Below, piece by piece: positions 34,794 to 43,056 of a stretch of 64,000 nucleotides of DNA (its first letter is position 1; each line of letters opens with the position of its first letter). Both the position numbers and the translations under genes were made by a program. Source of the DNA: Cryptosporangium aurantiacum (GTDB taxonomy: Bacteria > Actinomycetota > Actinomycetes > Mycobacteriales > Cryptosporangiaceae); assembly GCF_900143005.1 (NCBI RefSeq), contig NZ_FRCS01000013.1, forward strand, positions 62,001 to 126,000, in the 5' to 3' direction. The notes below the pieces were generated by a model. It worked only from the letters and a program-made list of their open reading frames with translations. It made no database searches and was not told where the DNA came from.

Positions 34794-35516
34794 ATGACCA
34801 CACCACAGATGCCCCCCACCGTCGGACTCGACAGCCTCATCGCCGGCATCAAGAAGGTGCACGACGATCCGCTCGACCAGCTCTCCACCGCGGTGATGAC
34901 CGCCGAATCCCTCGGCGAGGTCGCCGACCACCTGATCGGCCACTTCGTCGACCAGGCGCGCCGGGCCGGCGCATCCTGGACCGACATCGGCCGCAGCATG
35001 GGCGTGACCAAGCAGGCCGCGCAGAAGCGGTTCACGCCGCGGGATCCCGGCCTCGACCCGTCGCAGGGCTTCGCGCGCTTCACCCAGCGGGCGCGGCACG
35101 TCGTCGTCGCGGCGCAGGAGGCGGCCCGCGATGCCAGTAACGCCGAGCTCACCCCGGCGCACCTCGTGATCGGGCTGCTGACCGAGCCGGAGGCGATCGC
35201 GGGGAAGGCGATCGTCGCCACCGGGGTTCCGCTGGACGCCGTACGCGCCGCCGTGACGCCCACGGTGCCGCCGGCCGCCGAGACGGTCCCGGCCCTCATC
35301 CCGTTCGACGGAAACTCGAGGAAGGTCCTGGAGCTGACGTTCCGGGAGGCACTCCGGCTCGGCCACAACTACGTCGGCACCGAGCACATTCTGCTGGCGC
35401 TGCTGGAGCACGAGGGCAGCGACGGTGTGCTCACCGGCCTCGGCGTCACGAAGGAGCGCGTCGAACCGTTCATCGCCGAGGCCGTGACGGCGGCTGCCGC
35501 GGAACCACAACCGTAG
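34794..35516 (+). CDS. HTH-ClpN domain protein, probable autoregulator
   Basis: A 240-residue protein. Residues ~55-85 form a helix-turn-helix (GASWTDIGRSMGVTKQAAQKRF); ~95-230 contain a double Clp N-terminal repeat (FTQRARHVVVAAQEAARDASNAELTPAHLVIGLL; KVLELTFREALRLGHNYVGTEHILLALL) as in ClpA/ClpC adaptors' binding domains but without AAA modules. It may therefore bind DNA in response to a Clp-like ligand, peptide or small molecule. No ribosome site precedes the ATG; the transcript is probably leaderless. Two tandem palindromes cover its promoter, which fits self-repression. It lies between a two-component pair and an exporter. Confidence 0.8.
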   Translation: MTTPQMPPTVGLDSLIAGIKKVHDDPLDQLSTAVMTAESLGEVADHLIGHFVDQARRAGASWTDIGRSMGVTKQAAQKRFTPRDPGLDPSQGFARFTQRARHVVVAAQEAARDASNAELTPAHLVIGLLTEPEAIAGKAIVATGVPLDAVRAAVTPTVPPAAETVPALIPFDGNSRKVLELTFREALRLGHNYVGTEHILLALLEHEGSDGVLTGLGVTKERVEPFIAEAVTAAAAEPQP

Positions 35517-35518
35517 GG

Positions 35519-35713
35519 CTCAGGGGAACCCTGAGAGTGACCCAGGGGTCGGTGTCCCCCCTAGGTCGTACGTCAGGACCAGACCGTACGACGACGAATA
35601 CCCCTTGAGGCTCCCCCTACGTTGGGGTAGAGGCTGCGATCGACAGCACACGGGGTTGAGGGCGCGCTGTGTAATCAGCGCGCCCGGCTAAAAGAAACGG
35701 GACGGAGAGGGCT
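35519..35713 (+). promoter_or_regulatory. Regulatory region of exporter module 1
   Basis: This gap holds CTCAGGG-GAA-CCCTGAG (35519-35535), which may terminate the HTH-ClpN transcript, then an 8-bp inverted repeat GTCGTACG (35565-35572) / CGTACGAC (35585-35592), a candidate response-regulator site, and a -10-like TACGTT at 35618-35623. A GGAGAGG site precedes the GTG at 35714. Confidence 0.5.
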
Positions 35714-36499
35714 GTGACTACGCCGCTGACCGACTCATCGACCGGCGACGCCGTCGGCAGTATCGCCGCTGCGCGGGCGGTCGACGTGTGGAAGGTGTAC
35801 GGAACCACCGAGGACACCAGGGTGAACGCGCTCGCCGGTGTCACCGCCGAGTTCGAGCGGGGCAAGTTCACCGCGATCATGGGGCCGTCCGGGTCCGGTA
35901 AGTCGACGCTGATGCACTGCCTGGCCGGGCTCGACTCGATCTCGCGCGGCGAGGTCTACATCGGTGACACCCGGGTGGACACGCTCGGCGACAAGGGCTT
36001 AACGCTGCTGCGCCGGGAGAAGGTCGGCTTCATCTTCCAGCAGTTCAACCTCCTCCCGACGCTCAGCGCCGAGGAGAACATCACGCTGCCGCTCAACATC
36101 GGCAAGCGGAAGCCGGATCCGGAGTGGATGGCCACCGTCATCAAGACCGTCGGCCTCGGCGACCGGCTCAAGCACCGGCCGACGCAGCTCTCCGGTGGGC
36201 AGCAGCAGCGCGTGGCGTGCGCGCGGGCGCTCGTCTCCCGCCCGGACGTCGTCTTCGCCGACGAGCCGACCGGTAACCTCGACTCCCGCTCGGGCGCCGA
36301 GGTGCTGCAGTTCCTGCAGAACTCGGTCCGTGACTTCGGCCAGACGATCGTCATGGTCACCCACGACCCGAACGCGGCTTCGTACGCCGACCGGGTCGTG
36401 TTCCTCGCCGACGGACAGATCGTCGACGAGATGACCGACCCGACGAGCGAGCGGGTGCTGGACAAGATGAAGGCACTGGACACGTTCGGGGCCGCCTGA
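35714..36499 (+). CDS. MacB/LolD-type ABC ATP-binding protein (module 1)
   Basis: A 261-residue ATPase with Walker [10 protein letters not shown] (~58), Q-loop [17 protein letters not shown], signature [15 protein letters not shown], Walker [13 protein letters not shown] and VTHD. The FNLLPTL and EPTGNLD stretches are typical of the MacB/LolD/FtsE group, which powers mechanotransmission or export from the membrane outer leaflet. Its stop overlaps the permease start by one base (TGATG). GTG start after GGAGAGG. Close paralogue of the ATPase at 52203-52949. Confidence 0.92.
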   Translation: MTTPLTDSSTGDAVGSIAAARAVDVWKVYGTTEDTRVNALAGVTAEFERGKFTAIMGPSGSGKSTLMHCLAGLDSISRGEVYIGDTRVDTLGDKGLTLLRREKVGFIFQQFNLLPTLSAEENITLPLNIGKRKPDPEWMATVIKTVGLGDRLKHRPTQLSGGQQQRVACARALVSRPDVVFADEPTGNLDSRSGAEVLQFLQNSVRDFGQTIVMVTHDPNAASYADRVVFLADGQIVDEMTDPTSERVLDKMKALDTFGAA

Positions 36500-39039
36500 T
36501 GTTCCGCGCCACACTCAAGAGCCTGCTCGCGAGGAAGCTGCGGCTGACGCTCTCCGCGTTCGCCGTGGTCCTCGGCGTGATGTTCGTGGCCGGCTCGATC
36601 GTGATGACGTCGTCGCTGGCAAAGTCGTTCGATGCGCTCTTCGCCGGCATCAACAGCAGCATCGACGTGCAGGTCCAGGCGAAGTCGAAGCTGGACAACA
36701 ACGGCGGGTCGGACACGGCCACCGCCACGATCCCGGCCTCGCTGGTGCCAAAGATCGAGGCGGCTCCCGGCGTCGCGAAAGCCACCGCGGGTGTATTCGT
36801 CGAGGGTGCCCGCGTGATCGGCAAGGACGGCAAAGTCACGGCCGCCCAAGCGCCGCGCTTCGGCAGCAGTTGGGGTGGCGAGGACGATTTGATCCAGCTG
36901 CGGGAGGGCCGCGGCCCGACCGCGCCGGACGAGGTCGCGGTGGACGCGGCGCTCGCCAAGTCGCTGGACTTCAAGGTCGGCGACACGATCGGCATCCTCA
37001 CGCTGCAGCCGAAGAAGGAGTTCAAGCTCGTCGGCATCTTCGGTTACAGCGGTGATCGGGACACGCTCGGCGGCTCGCAGGTCGTCGCGTTCACGCTGCC
37101 GGTCGCCCAGGACCTGATGCTCGGCGAGCGGAACGCGTTCACCGACGTCCAACTCCAGGCCGACCCAGGGGTCAGCCAGAAAGAGCTGAAGAAGACGATC
37201 GAGGGCGTCGTCGGCGGCGGCTACAACGTGCAGACGCGGGACGAGGTGAACGAGCAGACCTCCAAGGACATTCGGGAGGGGTTCAAGTTCATCAACTACT
37301 TCTTCCTGGGCTTCGCCGGCGTCGCGCTGTTCGTCGGGATCTTCCTGATCCTCAACACGTTCTCGATGCTGGTCGCCCAGCGGACCCGCGAACTGGCGTT
37401 GTTCCGCGCGATGGGCGCGGCTCGCGGGCAGGTGATCCGGTCGGTGATGTTCGAGGCGCTGGTGATCGGCCTGCTCGGGTCGGCGCTCGGGCTGATCGCC
37501 GGAATCGGTATCGGCTGGCTCCTCGGCAAGGGGTTCGACGCCCTCCTCGGCGCGGAGCTCGATCTGATCTTGACCGTGCCGATCACGGCGATCATCGCAT
37601 CGTTCGTGGTCGGCGTCGGGATCACGCTGATCGCGGCGCTGTTCCCGGCGATCCGGGCGTCCCGGATTCCGCCGATCGCCGCGATGCGCGACGCCGCCAC
37701 TCCGGACAAGCCGCTCACGAAGGTCACGTCGATCGGCGGGGCGATCTTCGTCCTGGGCGGCGCGATCATGGCGTTTGGCCTGATCAGTGACGCGGACGGT
37801 GCCCTCTGGGGCCTGCTCGTCGGAGTCCTGCTGGTGTTCATCGGTATCACGCTGCTGACCCCGATCATCAGCCGGCCGATCGTGTCGGTGCTCGGCCGGA
37901 TCTTCGCCTGGTCGACCCCGGGTCAGCTGGGCCGGCGCAACTCGGCCCGCAACCCGCGCCGCACCGCGATCACCGCGGGCGCGCTGATGGTCAGCATCGC
38001 GCTGGTCACCGGCGTCAGCACGATCGCGGCCTCGGCGAGCAAGAGCATCGCGAGCCAGGTCAGCGAAACGCTCCAGGCCGAGCTGATCATCTCCGGGCAG
38101 CAGACCAGCGCGCAGCCGCCGGTGTTCGACGTGGCCACGCTCGACAAGATCGAGCAGGCCGACGGCGTCGAAGAGGTCGCCGGGTTCTACTACGGCCCGG
38201 CGCGGATCAACAACGAGGACAGCTTCCTGATCGCGATGAGCGACCCGGCGGCGACCCAGCGGTTGATCGGGCTCAAGGCGAAGTCCGGGGAGATCGACCA
38301 GGTCGGTGCGAACCAGATCATCGTCGACGAGGACACCGCGAAGGACGAGAATCTCCAGGTCGGAGACAGCGTCCCGGTCCAGCAGATCCGCGGCGACCAA
38401 GAGAACTACGAGATCGTCGGGATCTACGAGCAGAACGACGCCACCGGCGGATTCATGGCCGGCGAGGACGCGGCGCAGAACTTCCAGATCGCCCAGCCGT
38501 CGCAGGCGTTCGTGAAGGTCGAGGACGGTGCCTCCGTGAAGGACGTCGAGGCCGAGATCAAGACGCTCCTGGCCGACAGCCCTGAGGTGAACGTGCAGGA
38601 CCAGAGCGCGTTCATCGACGACATCACCGGCATCTTCGACATGATCCTCTGGATCGTGCAGATCCTGCTCGCGCTGGCGATCCTGATCGCGGTGCTCGGC
38701 ATCATCAACACGCTCGCGTTGTCGGTGGTCGAGCGGACCCGCGAGCTGGGCCTGCTCCGGGCGATCGGACTGCGCCGGTCGCAGACCACGCGGATGATCA
38801 CGGTGGAGTCGATCGTGATCTCGGTGTTCGGCGCGCTGCTGGGCATCGTCGTCGGGGTCGGCCTGGGCGCGGCGGTGGTGCAGGCGCTCAAGTCCCAAGG
38901 CCTGACGCACTTCGCGCTGCCCTGGGGCTGGATGGGGACGTACCTGATTTTCTCGGTCCTGGTCGGGGTGATCGCGGCGCTGCTTCCGGCGCTGCGTGCC
39001 GCGCGGCTCAACGTGCTGGCGGCCATCTCGTACGAGTGA
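36499..39039 (+). CDS. FtsX/MacB-type ABC permease (module 1)
   Basis: An 846-residue permease with an N-terminal anchor segment, a large extracytoplasmic MacB-type domain (~50-250), an FtsX core of three segments (~265-395), a second set of membrane segments and extracytoplasmic domain (~420-690), and a final FtsX core (~710-840) ending ALRAARLNVLAAISYE. Two FtsX repeats in one chain mean one protein can pair with an ATPase dimer. Such systems export lipids, peptides or antibiotics, or give antibiotic resistance. Translation is coupled to the ATPase; a UUCG-capped terminator follows. Confidence 0.9.
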   Translation: MFRATLKSLLARKLRLTLSAFAVVLGVMFVAGSIVMTSSLAKSFDALFAGINSSIDVQVQAKSKLDNNGGSDTATATIPASLVPKIEAAPGVAKATAGVFVEGARVIGKDGKVTAAQAPRFGSSWGGEDDLIQLREGRGPTAPDEVAVDAALAKSLDFKVGDTIGILTLQPKKEFKLVGIFGYSGDRDTLGGSQVVAFTLPVAQDLMLGERNAFTDVQLQADPGVSQKELKKTIEGVVGGGYNVQTRDEVNEQTSKDIREGFKFINYFFLGFAGVALFVGIFLILNTFSMLVAQRTRELALFRAMGAARGQVIRSVMFEALVIGLLGSALGLIAGIGIGWLLGKGFDALLGAELDLILTVPITAIIASFVVGVGITLIAALFPAIRASRIPPIAAMRDAATPDKPLTKVTSIGGAIFVLGGAIMAFGLISDADGALWGLLVGVLLVFIGITLLTPIISRPIVSVLGRIFAWSTPGQLGRRNSARNPRRTAITAGALMVSIALVTGVSTIAASASKSIASQVSETLQAELIISGQQTSAQPPVFDVATLDKIEQADGVEEVAGFYYGPARINNEDSFLIAMSDPAATQRLIGLKAKSGEIDQVGANQIIVDEDTAKDENLQVGDSVPVQQIRGDQENYEIVGIYEQNDATGGFMAGEDAAQNFQIAQPSQAFVKVEDGASVKDVEAEIKTLLADSPEVNVQDQSAFIDDITGIFDMILWIVQILLALAILIAVLGIINTLALSVVERTRELGLLRAIGLRRSQTTRMITVESIVISVFGALLGIVVGVGLGAAVVQALKSQGLTHFALPWGWMGTYLIFSVLVGVIAALLPALRAARLNVLAAISYE

Positions 39040-39051
39040 GTTGAGAACGTC

Positions 39052-39083
39052 GACGGCCGGGGCCTTTCGAGGTCCCGGCCGTC
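39052..39083. terminator. TTCG-loop terminator between convergent genes
   Basis: 39052-39065 and 39070-39083 pair at 13 of 14 positions (the other is G-T) around a TTCG tetraloop, a very stable hairpin. It separates the exporter permease (stop 39039) from the convergent erm gene (stop 39108) and can serve both. Confidence 0.8.
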
Positions 39084-39107
39084 GCGCGTCAGTACCCCCG
39101 TGCGGTG

Positions 39108-39878
39108 TCAGCTCGACGTGCGGTGGAGCGCCGCCCGGTGGAGTGCGGCCCACTGCTCTGCGGTGAGACGGCCGGGCAGCGTCCCCGCTGCGATCCGGTG
39201 CGCATCCAGCCAGCGCGCGACCACCCGCCCGGGGAGCATCCCGCGCAGGATCGCGCCGACGCCTGCTCCCCGGCCGGTGAACACCCGCCGCACCATCGCC
39301 TGGTACGCCGCCCGCTCACCGGGCGGCACCAGCGGCTCCGGACGCCGCTCGATCACCAGCACCCCGCCGTCCACACTGGGCATCGGGCGGAAGGCACGTG
39401 CGGGCACGCGTCCGGCCAGCCCGAACGTGTACCAGGGCCACCACGACGCGGTGAGCATCGTGGTCGACCCGAGCGCCGCTCGCTTGCGGGCCACCTCCCA
39501 CTGGACGAGCAGCACGGCTGTGCCCCACGTCCGCTGGCCGAGCAGGTGGCGCAGCAACGGCGTGGTGATTCCGAACGGCACGTTCGAGACGAGGTCGTGC
39601 CCGTCCGGTTCTTCGAACCGGAGAAGATCACCCCGGACGACGTCGACCCGGTCGCCGAAGCGCCGCCGGAGCGCGGCGGCCCGACGGGGGTCGAGTTCGA
39701 CGGCGGTGACGCGATGACCGGCGTCGACCAGCGCGGCCGTGATCGCACCGGCGCCGGCGCCGAGTTCGACGACCCGCTCTGCGCCGCGGGGCACCAGCGC
39801 CACGAGGTCCCGGACGACCCGGGTGTCAACAAGGAAGTTCTGGCCCAGCTCGTGCGGGCCGGCAAAAGATCGAGACAT
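39108..39878 (-). CDS. erm: 23S rRNA adenine N6-methyltransferase, Erm family
   Basis: A 256-residue Erm enzyme that methylates A2058 of 23S rRNA and so blocks macrolide, lincosamide and streptogramin B binding. Family marks: HELGQNFLVD near the N-terminus, SAM motif VVELGAGAGAIT, AVELDPRRAAALRRRF, catalytic motif NVPFGITTPLLRHLL, then VLLVQWEVARKRA and the FRPMPSVDGG block. QWEVARKRA and the short length favour Erm over the housekeeping RsmA/KsgA. The ATG at 39878 has AGGACG just upstream; longer in-frame starts to 39980 read through the leader region. A candidate attenuator with a leader peptide lies upstream. Convergent with exporter module 1. Confidence 0.88.
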   Translation of the reverse strand: MSRSFAGPHELGQNFLVDTRVVRDLVALVPRGAERVVELGAGAGAITAALVDAGHRVTAVELDPRRAAALRRRFGDRVDVVRGDLLRFEEPDGHDLVSNVPFGITTPLLRHLLGQRTWGTAVLLVQWEVARKRAALGSTTMLTASWWPWYTFGLAGRVPARAFRPMPSVDGGVLVIERRPEPLVPPGERAAYQAMVRRVFTGRGAGVGAILRGMLPGRVVARWLDAHRIAAGTLPGRLTAEQWAALHRAALHRTSS

Positions 39879-39963
39879 GGAACGTCCTGCGCATCGGCGG
39901 AAGAAGAGGTCAGCTCCGTCGACGGCGGTACGCGCATGGCGTCCACATGAGGGGTAGCGGAAG

Positions 39964-39991
39964 CCGGTCGGGGACAGCAACCACCGACCGG
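39964..39991 (-). promoter_or_regulatory. Second hairpin of the erm leader RNA
   Basis: CCGGTCGG (39964-39971) and CCGACCGG (39984-39991) are perfect 8-bp arms with a 12-base loop, between the leader-peptide hairpin and the erm start. It could be a terminator stem or an alternative partner in the attenuator. Confidence 0.45.
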
Positions 39992-40021
39992 ACTACGACG
40001 CCTACCTCTGGGCGCTGGGGA

Positions 40022-40041
40022 GCACCGCCGTCAGGCGGTGC
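40022..40041 (-). promoter_or_regulatory. Attenuator-like hairpin overlapping the leader stop
   Basis: On the transcribed strand GCACCGCC-TGAC-GGCGGTGC forms a perfect 8-bp stem and 4-base loop. The 5' arm and loop contain the last codons and TGA of the leader peptide, so a ribosome held on the upstream Arg codons would block this stem from forming. Confidence 0.6.
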
Positions 40042-40066
40042 GCAGCCGAAGCGCATGCGTATTCAT
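40031..40066 (-). CDS. Putative erm leader peptide, 11 residues
   Basis: A short frame ATG...TGA encodes MNTHALRLRTA. It contains Arg-Leu-Arg, the (+)X(+) type of motif at which macrolide-bound ribosomes arrest, and is close to the known ErmD leader (THSMRLR against THALRLR here). It begins 6 bases after a TAGCGT box, and its final codons form the 5' arm of a hairpin. Position, size and motif all fit a drug-sensing leader controlling erm. That it is translated and causes arrest is inference. Confidence 0.6.
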   Translation of the reverse strand: MNTHALRLRTA

Positions 40067-40067
40067 G

Positions 40068-40092
40068 CCGGCACGCTAACCGGGCGTGCCGG
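40068..40092 (-). promoter_or_regulatory. erm leader promoter with overlapping inverted repeat
   Basis: A leftward -10 TAGCGT (complement of 40073-40078) lies 6 bases before the leader ATG. It is embedded in a perfect 9-bp inverted repeat, CCGGCACGC (40068-40076) and GCGTGCCGG (40084-40092), which could be an operator. The -35 is not clear. Confidence 0.5.
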
Positions 40093-40161
40093 TGCGAGGC
40101 CAGTGAATATCGCGACGACCGTCCGAGCACCCCTCGCGCCCGGACGGCCGCCGCGAGTCCC

Positions 40162-41835
40162 TCAGCCCCCCAGCGGGTTGAGCAGTTCCGGACGGTCCTC
40201 GAACGCGTACCGGAGCAGGTCGACCATCGTGAACGACCCCGGGTTCGGGCCCAGCGTGGGCCGCCAGAACGGATCCCGGACGATCGAGATCTTGCTGCCC
40301 TCGATCGCGCGGTGGAACGTCTCGGCGATGATTCGCCCGCCGACGCCGGTCAGCCGCCCACCGTTCAGCTCGGACTCCCGCAGGATGTAGAACCAGAGCG
40401 GCGTGCGGGTGGTCAGCTCGGTCTCCTCCTCCGGCGTGAGGTCGGTGAACACCGCTCCCCCGTTGCCGGCGAGCAGGTCGGCCGGCTTCAGCGGCTCCAG
40501 CCCGAACAGCTCCGCCATCTGCTGGCCGCTGGCCAGCCGCAGCCCGACGCCGCGGGTGAGGTTGCGGAACGCGAGGTTGCGGTGCTCGTCCTGGACCGGA
40601 CCGGTGCCCCGCGCACCGAACGACCCGGCGGGCAGCCGCCGCAACGGATCGACCAGGAGCGTGTCGATCGGCCGCGCGAGGTTGGACTCCTCCGGCGGGA
40701 TGACCAGCTCCGGGATCCCGGCGCCGCCGAAGTCGTAGAGGCGGCGGAAGTCCGCGATCCAGTTGGTGGGCAGCCGGTCGATCGTGCCCGAGTTCGGGTC
40801 GTTCAAGTCCTCGAGCGACGCTCCGGCGTCGAAGTTCCCGCTGGTCCCCGAGAAGACGAAGAGCAGGAACAACGTTCCGGGCACGACGCCGCCGCGCCGG
40901 AAGATCCGGTTCCACTGGTAGGCGCTGCGGATCATGCTGTGCCCGAAGCGGTAGGCCGCGACCGAGAACTCGATCGGCATCGTCGGCCGGTCGCCGGGCA
41001 GCGCCTCGGAACCGGCTTCCGCGTGCGGGCCGGCGCTGCCGGGTACCTCGAAGAACCTGCGTCCGTTGGTGAACACGTCGTCGACGATCGCGGTGTCGAC
41101 CACGCGCGTCAGGAAGTCGGTGCGCACCATCCACTGGTAGTGCTTCACCACCCGGTCGCGGGCCATGTCGAACAGCCGCGAGGTCGGCACGCCGTCGTCG
41201 GCGAGGTCGGCGATCACTCGATTGTGGAAGCGCAGGAACGCCAGGTGGGTCTGGGCGACCGCGAGGTTCTCGTCGTTGCGCTCGTCCGGGATCAGCGGGA
41301 TACGCCGTTCCTTGCGTGTCGCGCCGATGCCGACCCGCGGCAGGTCGAAGCCGTCGAGCGGGACGTTCGTCCCCGGGCCGCGGACCGGCTCGGTCGCGCC
41401 CATCTTCAGCGAGACGCCGTCGGAGTCGTAGTACACCCGGTCGGCGGAGTACGGCCCCCGGCCATAGACCGAGTCCAGGTCCAGGGCGGGCGACCGGCCC
41501 TGGAGCAGTTCGTCGACGGTGACCTCGGTGCCGAGCCCGGTGCGGGTGGCGTCCATCGTCAGGTCGTGGTCGATGAACTGGCCGAGGTAGGTGTACCCGG
41601 CCGGGATCCGGTTCGCGATCTGGTCGTCGCCCTGCTCGGGGCCGGCCGTCATCGCCAGCCCCAGCTTGCTGATCAGCGCCGGGCTGTTCGGCTCGCCCAG
41701 GGGGCCGAGCCGCGAGAACCGGAACTTCCGCAGCGATGCGGTTGTGGACGGACGCCGGCAGTGCGGCTCGCCGTCCTCGTGGGTGAGGATCCCTTCACCC
41801 AGTACATAAAATTCATCACGTACGTGTCGCTTCAT
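40162..41835 (-). CDS. Animal-type (peroxinectin-like) haem peroxidase
   Basis: A 557-residue protein of the An_peroxidase superfamily, found in some bacteria as peroxidases or peroxicins. The distal haem His is in YLGQFIDHDLTMD (~95-107) with its following Asp; the proximal His is in AAYRFGHSMIRSAY (~315). LRFHNRVIADL and GGRIIAETFHRAIEGS are other family blocks. No signal peptide is seen, so a cytoplasmic location or non-classical export must be assumed. The ATG at 41835 with GGGGAG upstream is preferred to a longer start at 41937 that adds Arg-rich residues. It transcribes toward the erm leader from upstream of it. Confidence 0.85.
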   Translation of the reverse strand: MKRHVRDEFYVLGEGILTHEDGEPHCRRPSTTASLRKFRFSRLGPLGEPNSPALISKLGLAMTAGPEQGDDQIANRIPAGYTYLGQFIDHDLTMDATRTGLGTEVTVDELLQGRSPALDLDSVYGRGPYSADRVYYDSDGVSLKMGATEPVRGPGTNVPLDGFDLPRVGIGATRKERRIPLIPDERNDENLAVAQTHLAFLRFHNRVIADLADDGVPTSRLFDMARDRVVKHYQWMVRTDFLTRVVDTAIVDDVFTNGRRFFEVPGSAGPHAEAGSEALPGDRPTMPIEFSVAAYRFGHSMIRSAYQWNRIFRRGGVVPGTLFLLFVFSGTSGNFDAGASLEDLNDPNSGTIDRLPTNWIADFRRLYDFGGAGIPELVIPPEESNLARPIDTLLVDPLRRLPAGSFGARGTGPVQDEHRNLAFRNLTRGVGLRLASGQQMAELFGLEPLKPADLLAGNGGAVFTDLTPEEETELTTRTPLWFYILRESELNGGRLTGVGGRIIAETFHRAIEGSKISIVRDPFWRPTLGPNPGSFTMVDLLRYAFEDRPELLNPLGG

Positions 41836-42174
41836 CCCCGTGAACTCCCCAACGCGACATGTGGTGTGGCGTGGCCGCGACCGCGTGGGATCGCGGTATC
41901 TGGGCCGCCGGAACCGGCCCGCCGGGGCACCTGCCAACGGTGCCTCGCAGGGAGCGCGATCCGGTGACGCCGGGACCGCCGCTCCCGAGATCGGCGGGCC
42001 TACCCCTAAGCCCTACCGTGGCTGCGAATGTAGTCCCGAATTGCAACAAGTGCCTCAACCGACCGCTGTCGGTTTCCCGTCACCACGCTGCGGACGCGTT
42101 TCTTCCGCCGCGCACGTGCGCGGCTTCTGAAAAGGCCTATTCGGACGCTGGGGAGCGCGCCGTTTCGGGGTGGG
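41836..42174. other. Non-coding gap with an 18-bp palindrome
   Basis: No gene is supported in these 339 bases. The most regular element is the perfect 18-bp palindrome GCCGCGCACGTGCGCGGC at 42107-42124, about 50 bases from the stop codon of the leftward gene at 42175. It may terminate or regulate the peroxidase transcript. The AT-rich stretch 42020-42060 is a possible promoter area. Confidence 0.45.
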
Positions 42175-43056
42175 TCAGCCCTTGGCCATCTGGATCAGGC
42201 CGCGGATGACACCGATGAAGCCGAAGATCATCGGGCCGTAGGCGACGAAGTAGGTGCCGCCCGCGTCGGCGGACGCGTAGGTGCCGACCGTGAGTCCGAT
42301 GCCGACGACGAACAGGATCGCGCTGCCGACGATGAGCTTGACGCCGGGGCGGTGCCAGAGCCCGGCCTCGGAGTCGTTGGCGCCCTCGGAGAGGTTGCCA
42401 GGGTTACCGGGATACGCCTGCTTGCCTGGGTGACCCTGCTGGCCGGGGTAGCCGGGCTGGCCCGGGTGACCCGCCTGCCCGGGGTAACCGTGCGCGCCGG
42501 GGTATCCCTGCGCTCCCGGGTATCCCCCGGCTCCGGGGTGACCTCCTGCTCCTGGGTGACCTGCCGCTCCGGGGTGACCTGCCGCTCCGGGGTGGCCCTG
42601 CGTTCCCGGATAGGCCGGCGCGCCGGGGTATCCCTGCGCTCCCTGGGGTGCTGCGCCGGCGGGGTAACCCGGTCGGCCGGACTGCGGCCCGTAGCCCGGC
42701 TGCGCGGCCTGCCCGGGATACCCCTGCTGGCCCGGGTAGCCCGACTGACCCTGGTAGCCAGGCTGGCCCTGGTAGCCAGGCTGGCCCTGCTGGCCGGGCT
42801 GCGCGGGGTAACCCGACTGGGGGTAACCGGATTGGGGGTAGCCGGGCTGGGCGGGACGGCCCGGCGCGGCCTGGGGCGCTCCCCATCCCTGCGGCGGCTG
42901 GCCGTATCCCCCGCCGTGCCCCTGCTGAGGCGGGGCGGACTGCGGACGAGCGGACGAAGGCGCCCCGTACCCGGGCGGTTGCCCGGCGCTCGGATACCCG
43001 TTCACCTGACCATGAGCCGGTAACGAAGCGTTACCGCCGTGCTCCTGCGGTTGCAT
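42175..43056 (-). CDS. Collagen-like GYPG-repeat protein with C-terminal membrane segments
   Basis: A 293-residue protein. Residues ~1-205 are Gly/Pro/Gln/Tyr-rich, with long runs of QPGYPGQ, QGYPGAxGHPG and GAGGHPGA type repeats resembling collagen-like or annexin-type tails. Two hydrophobic segments follow (~228-250 and ~262-285) with a short loop. It should be anchored in the membrane with a flexible, disordered N-terminal domain in the cytoplasm. The family is not recognised; such proteins occur widely in actinobacteria. ATG at 43056 with GGGGAG 5 bases upstream, ten codons inside a longer GTG-started frame. The DNA repeats suggest length variation. Confidence 0.7.
   Translation of the reverse strand: MQPQEHGGNASLPAHGQVNGYPSAGQPPGYGAPSSARPQSAPPQQGHGGGYGQPPQGWGAPQAAPGRPAQPGYPQSGYPQSGYPAQPGQQGQPGYQGQPGYQGQSGYPGQQGYPGQAAQPGYGPQSGRPGYPAGAAPQGAQGYPGAPAYPGTQGHPGAAGHPGAAGHPGAGGHPGAGGYPGAQGYPGAHGYPGQAGHPGQPGYPGQQGHPGKQAYPGNPGNLSEGANDSEAGLWHRPGVKLIVGSAILFVVGIGLTVGTYASADAGGTYFVAYGPMIFGFIGVIRGLIQMAKG

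Noticed and set aside
39108-39878. RsmA/KsgA dimethyltransferase instead of Erm
   Set aside because: NVPF, QWEVARKRA, the FRPMPSVDGG block and the short length are Erm features; a leader peptide upstream also fits Erm.
39910-39948. Second small frame (MWTPCAYRRRRS) between leader and erm
   Set aside because: No ribosome site or promoter box precedes it and the first leader fits known erm logic better; kept as a weak possibility.
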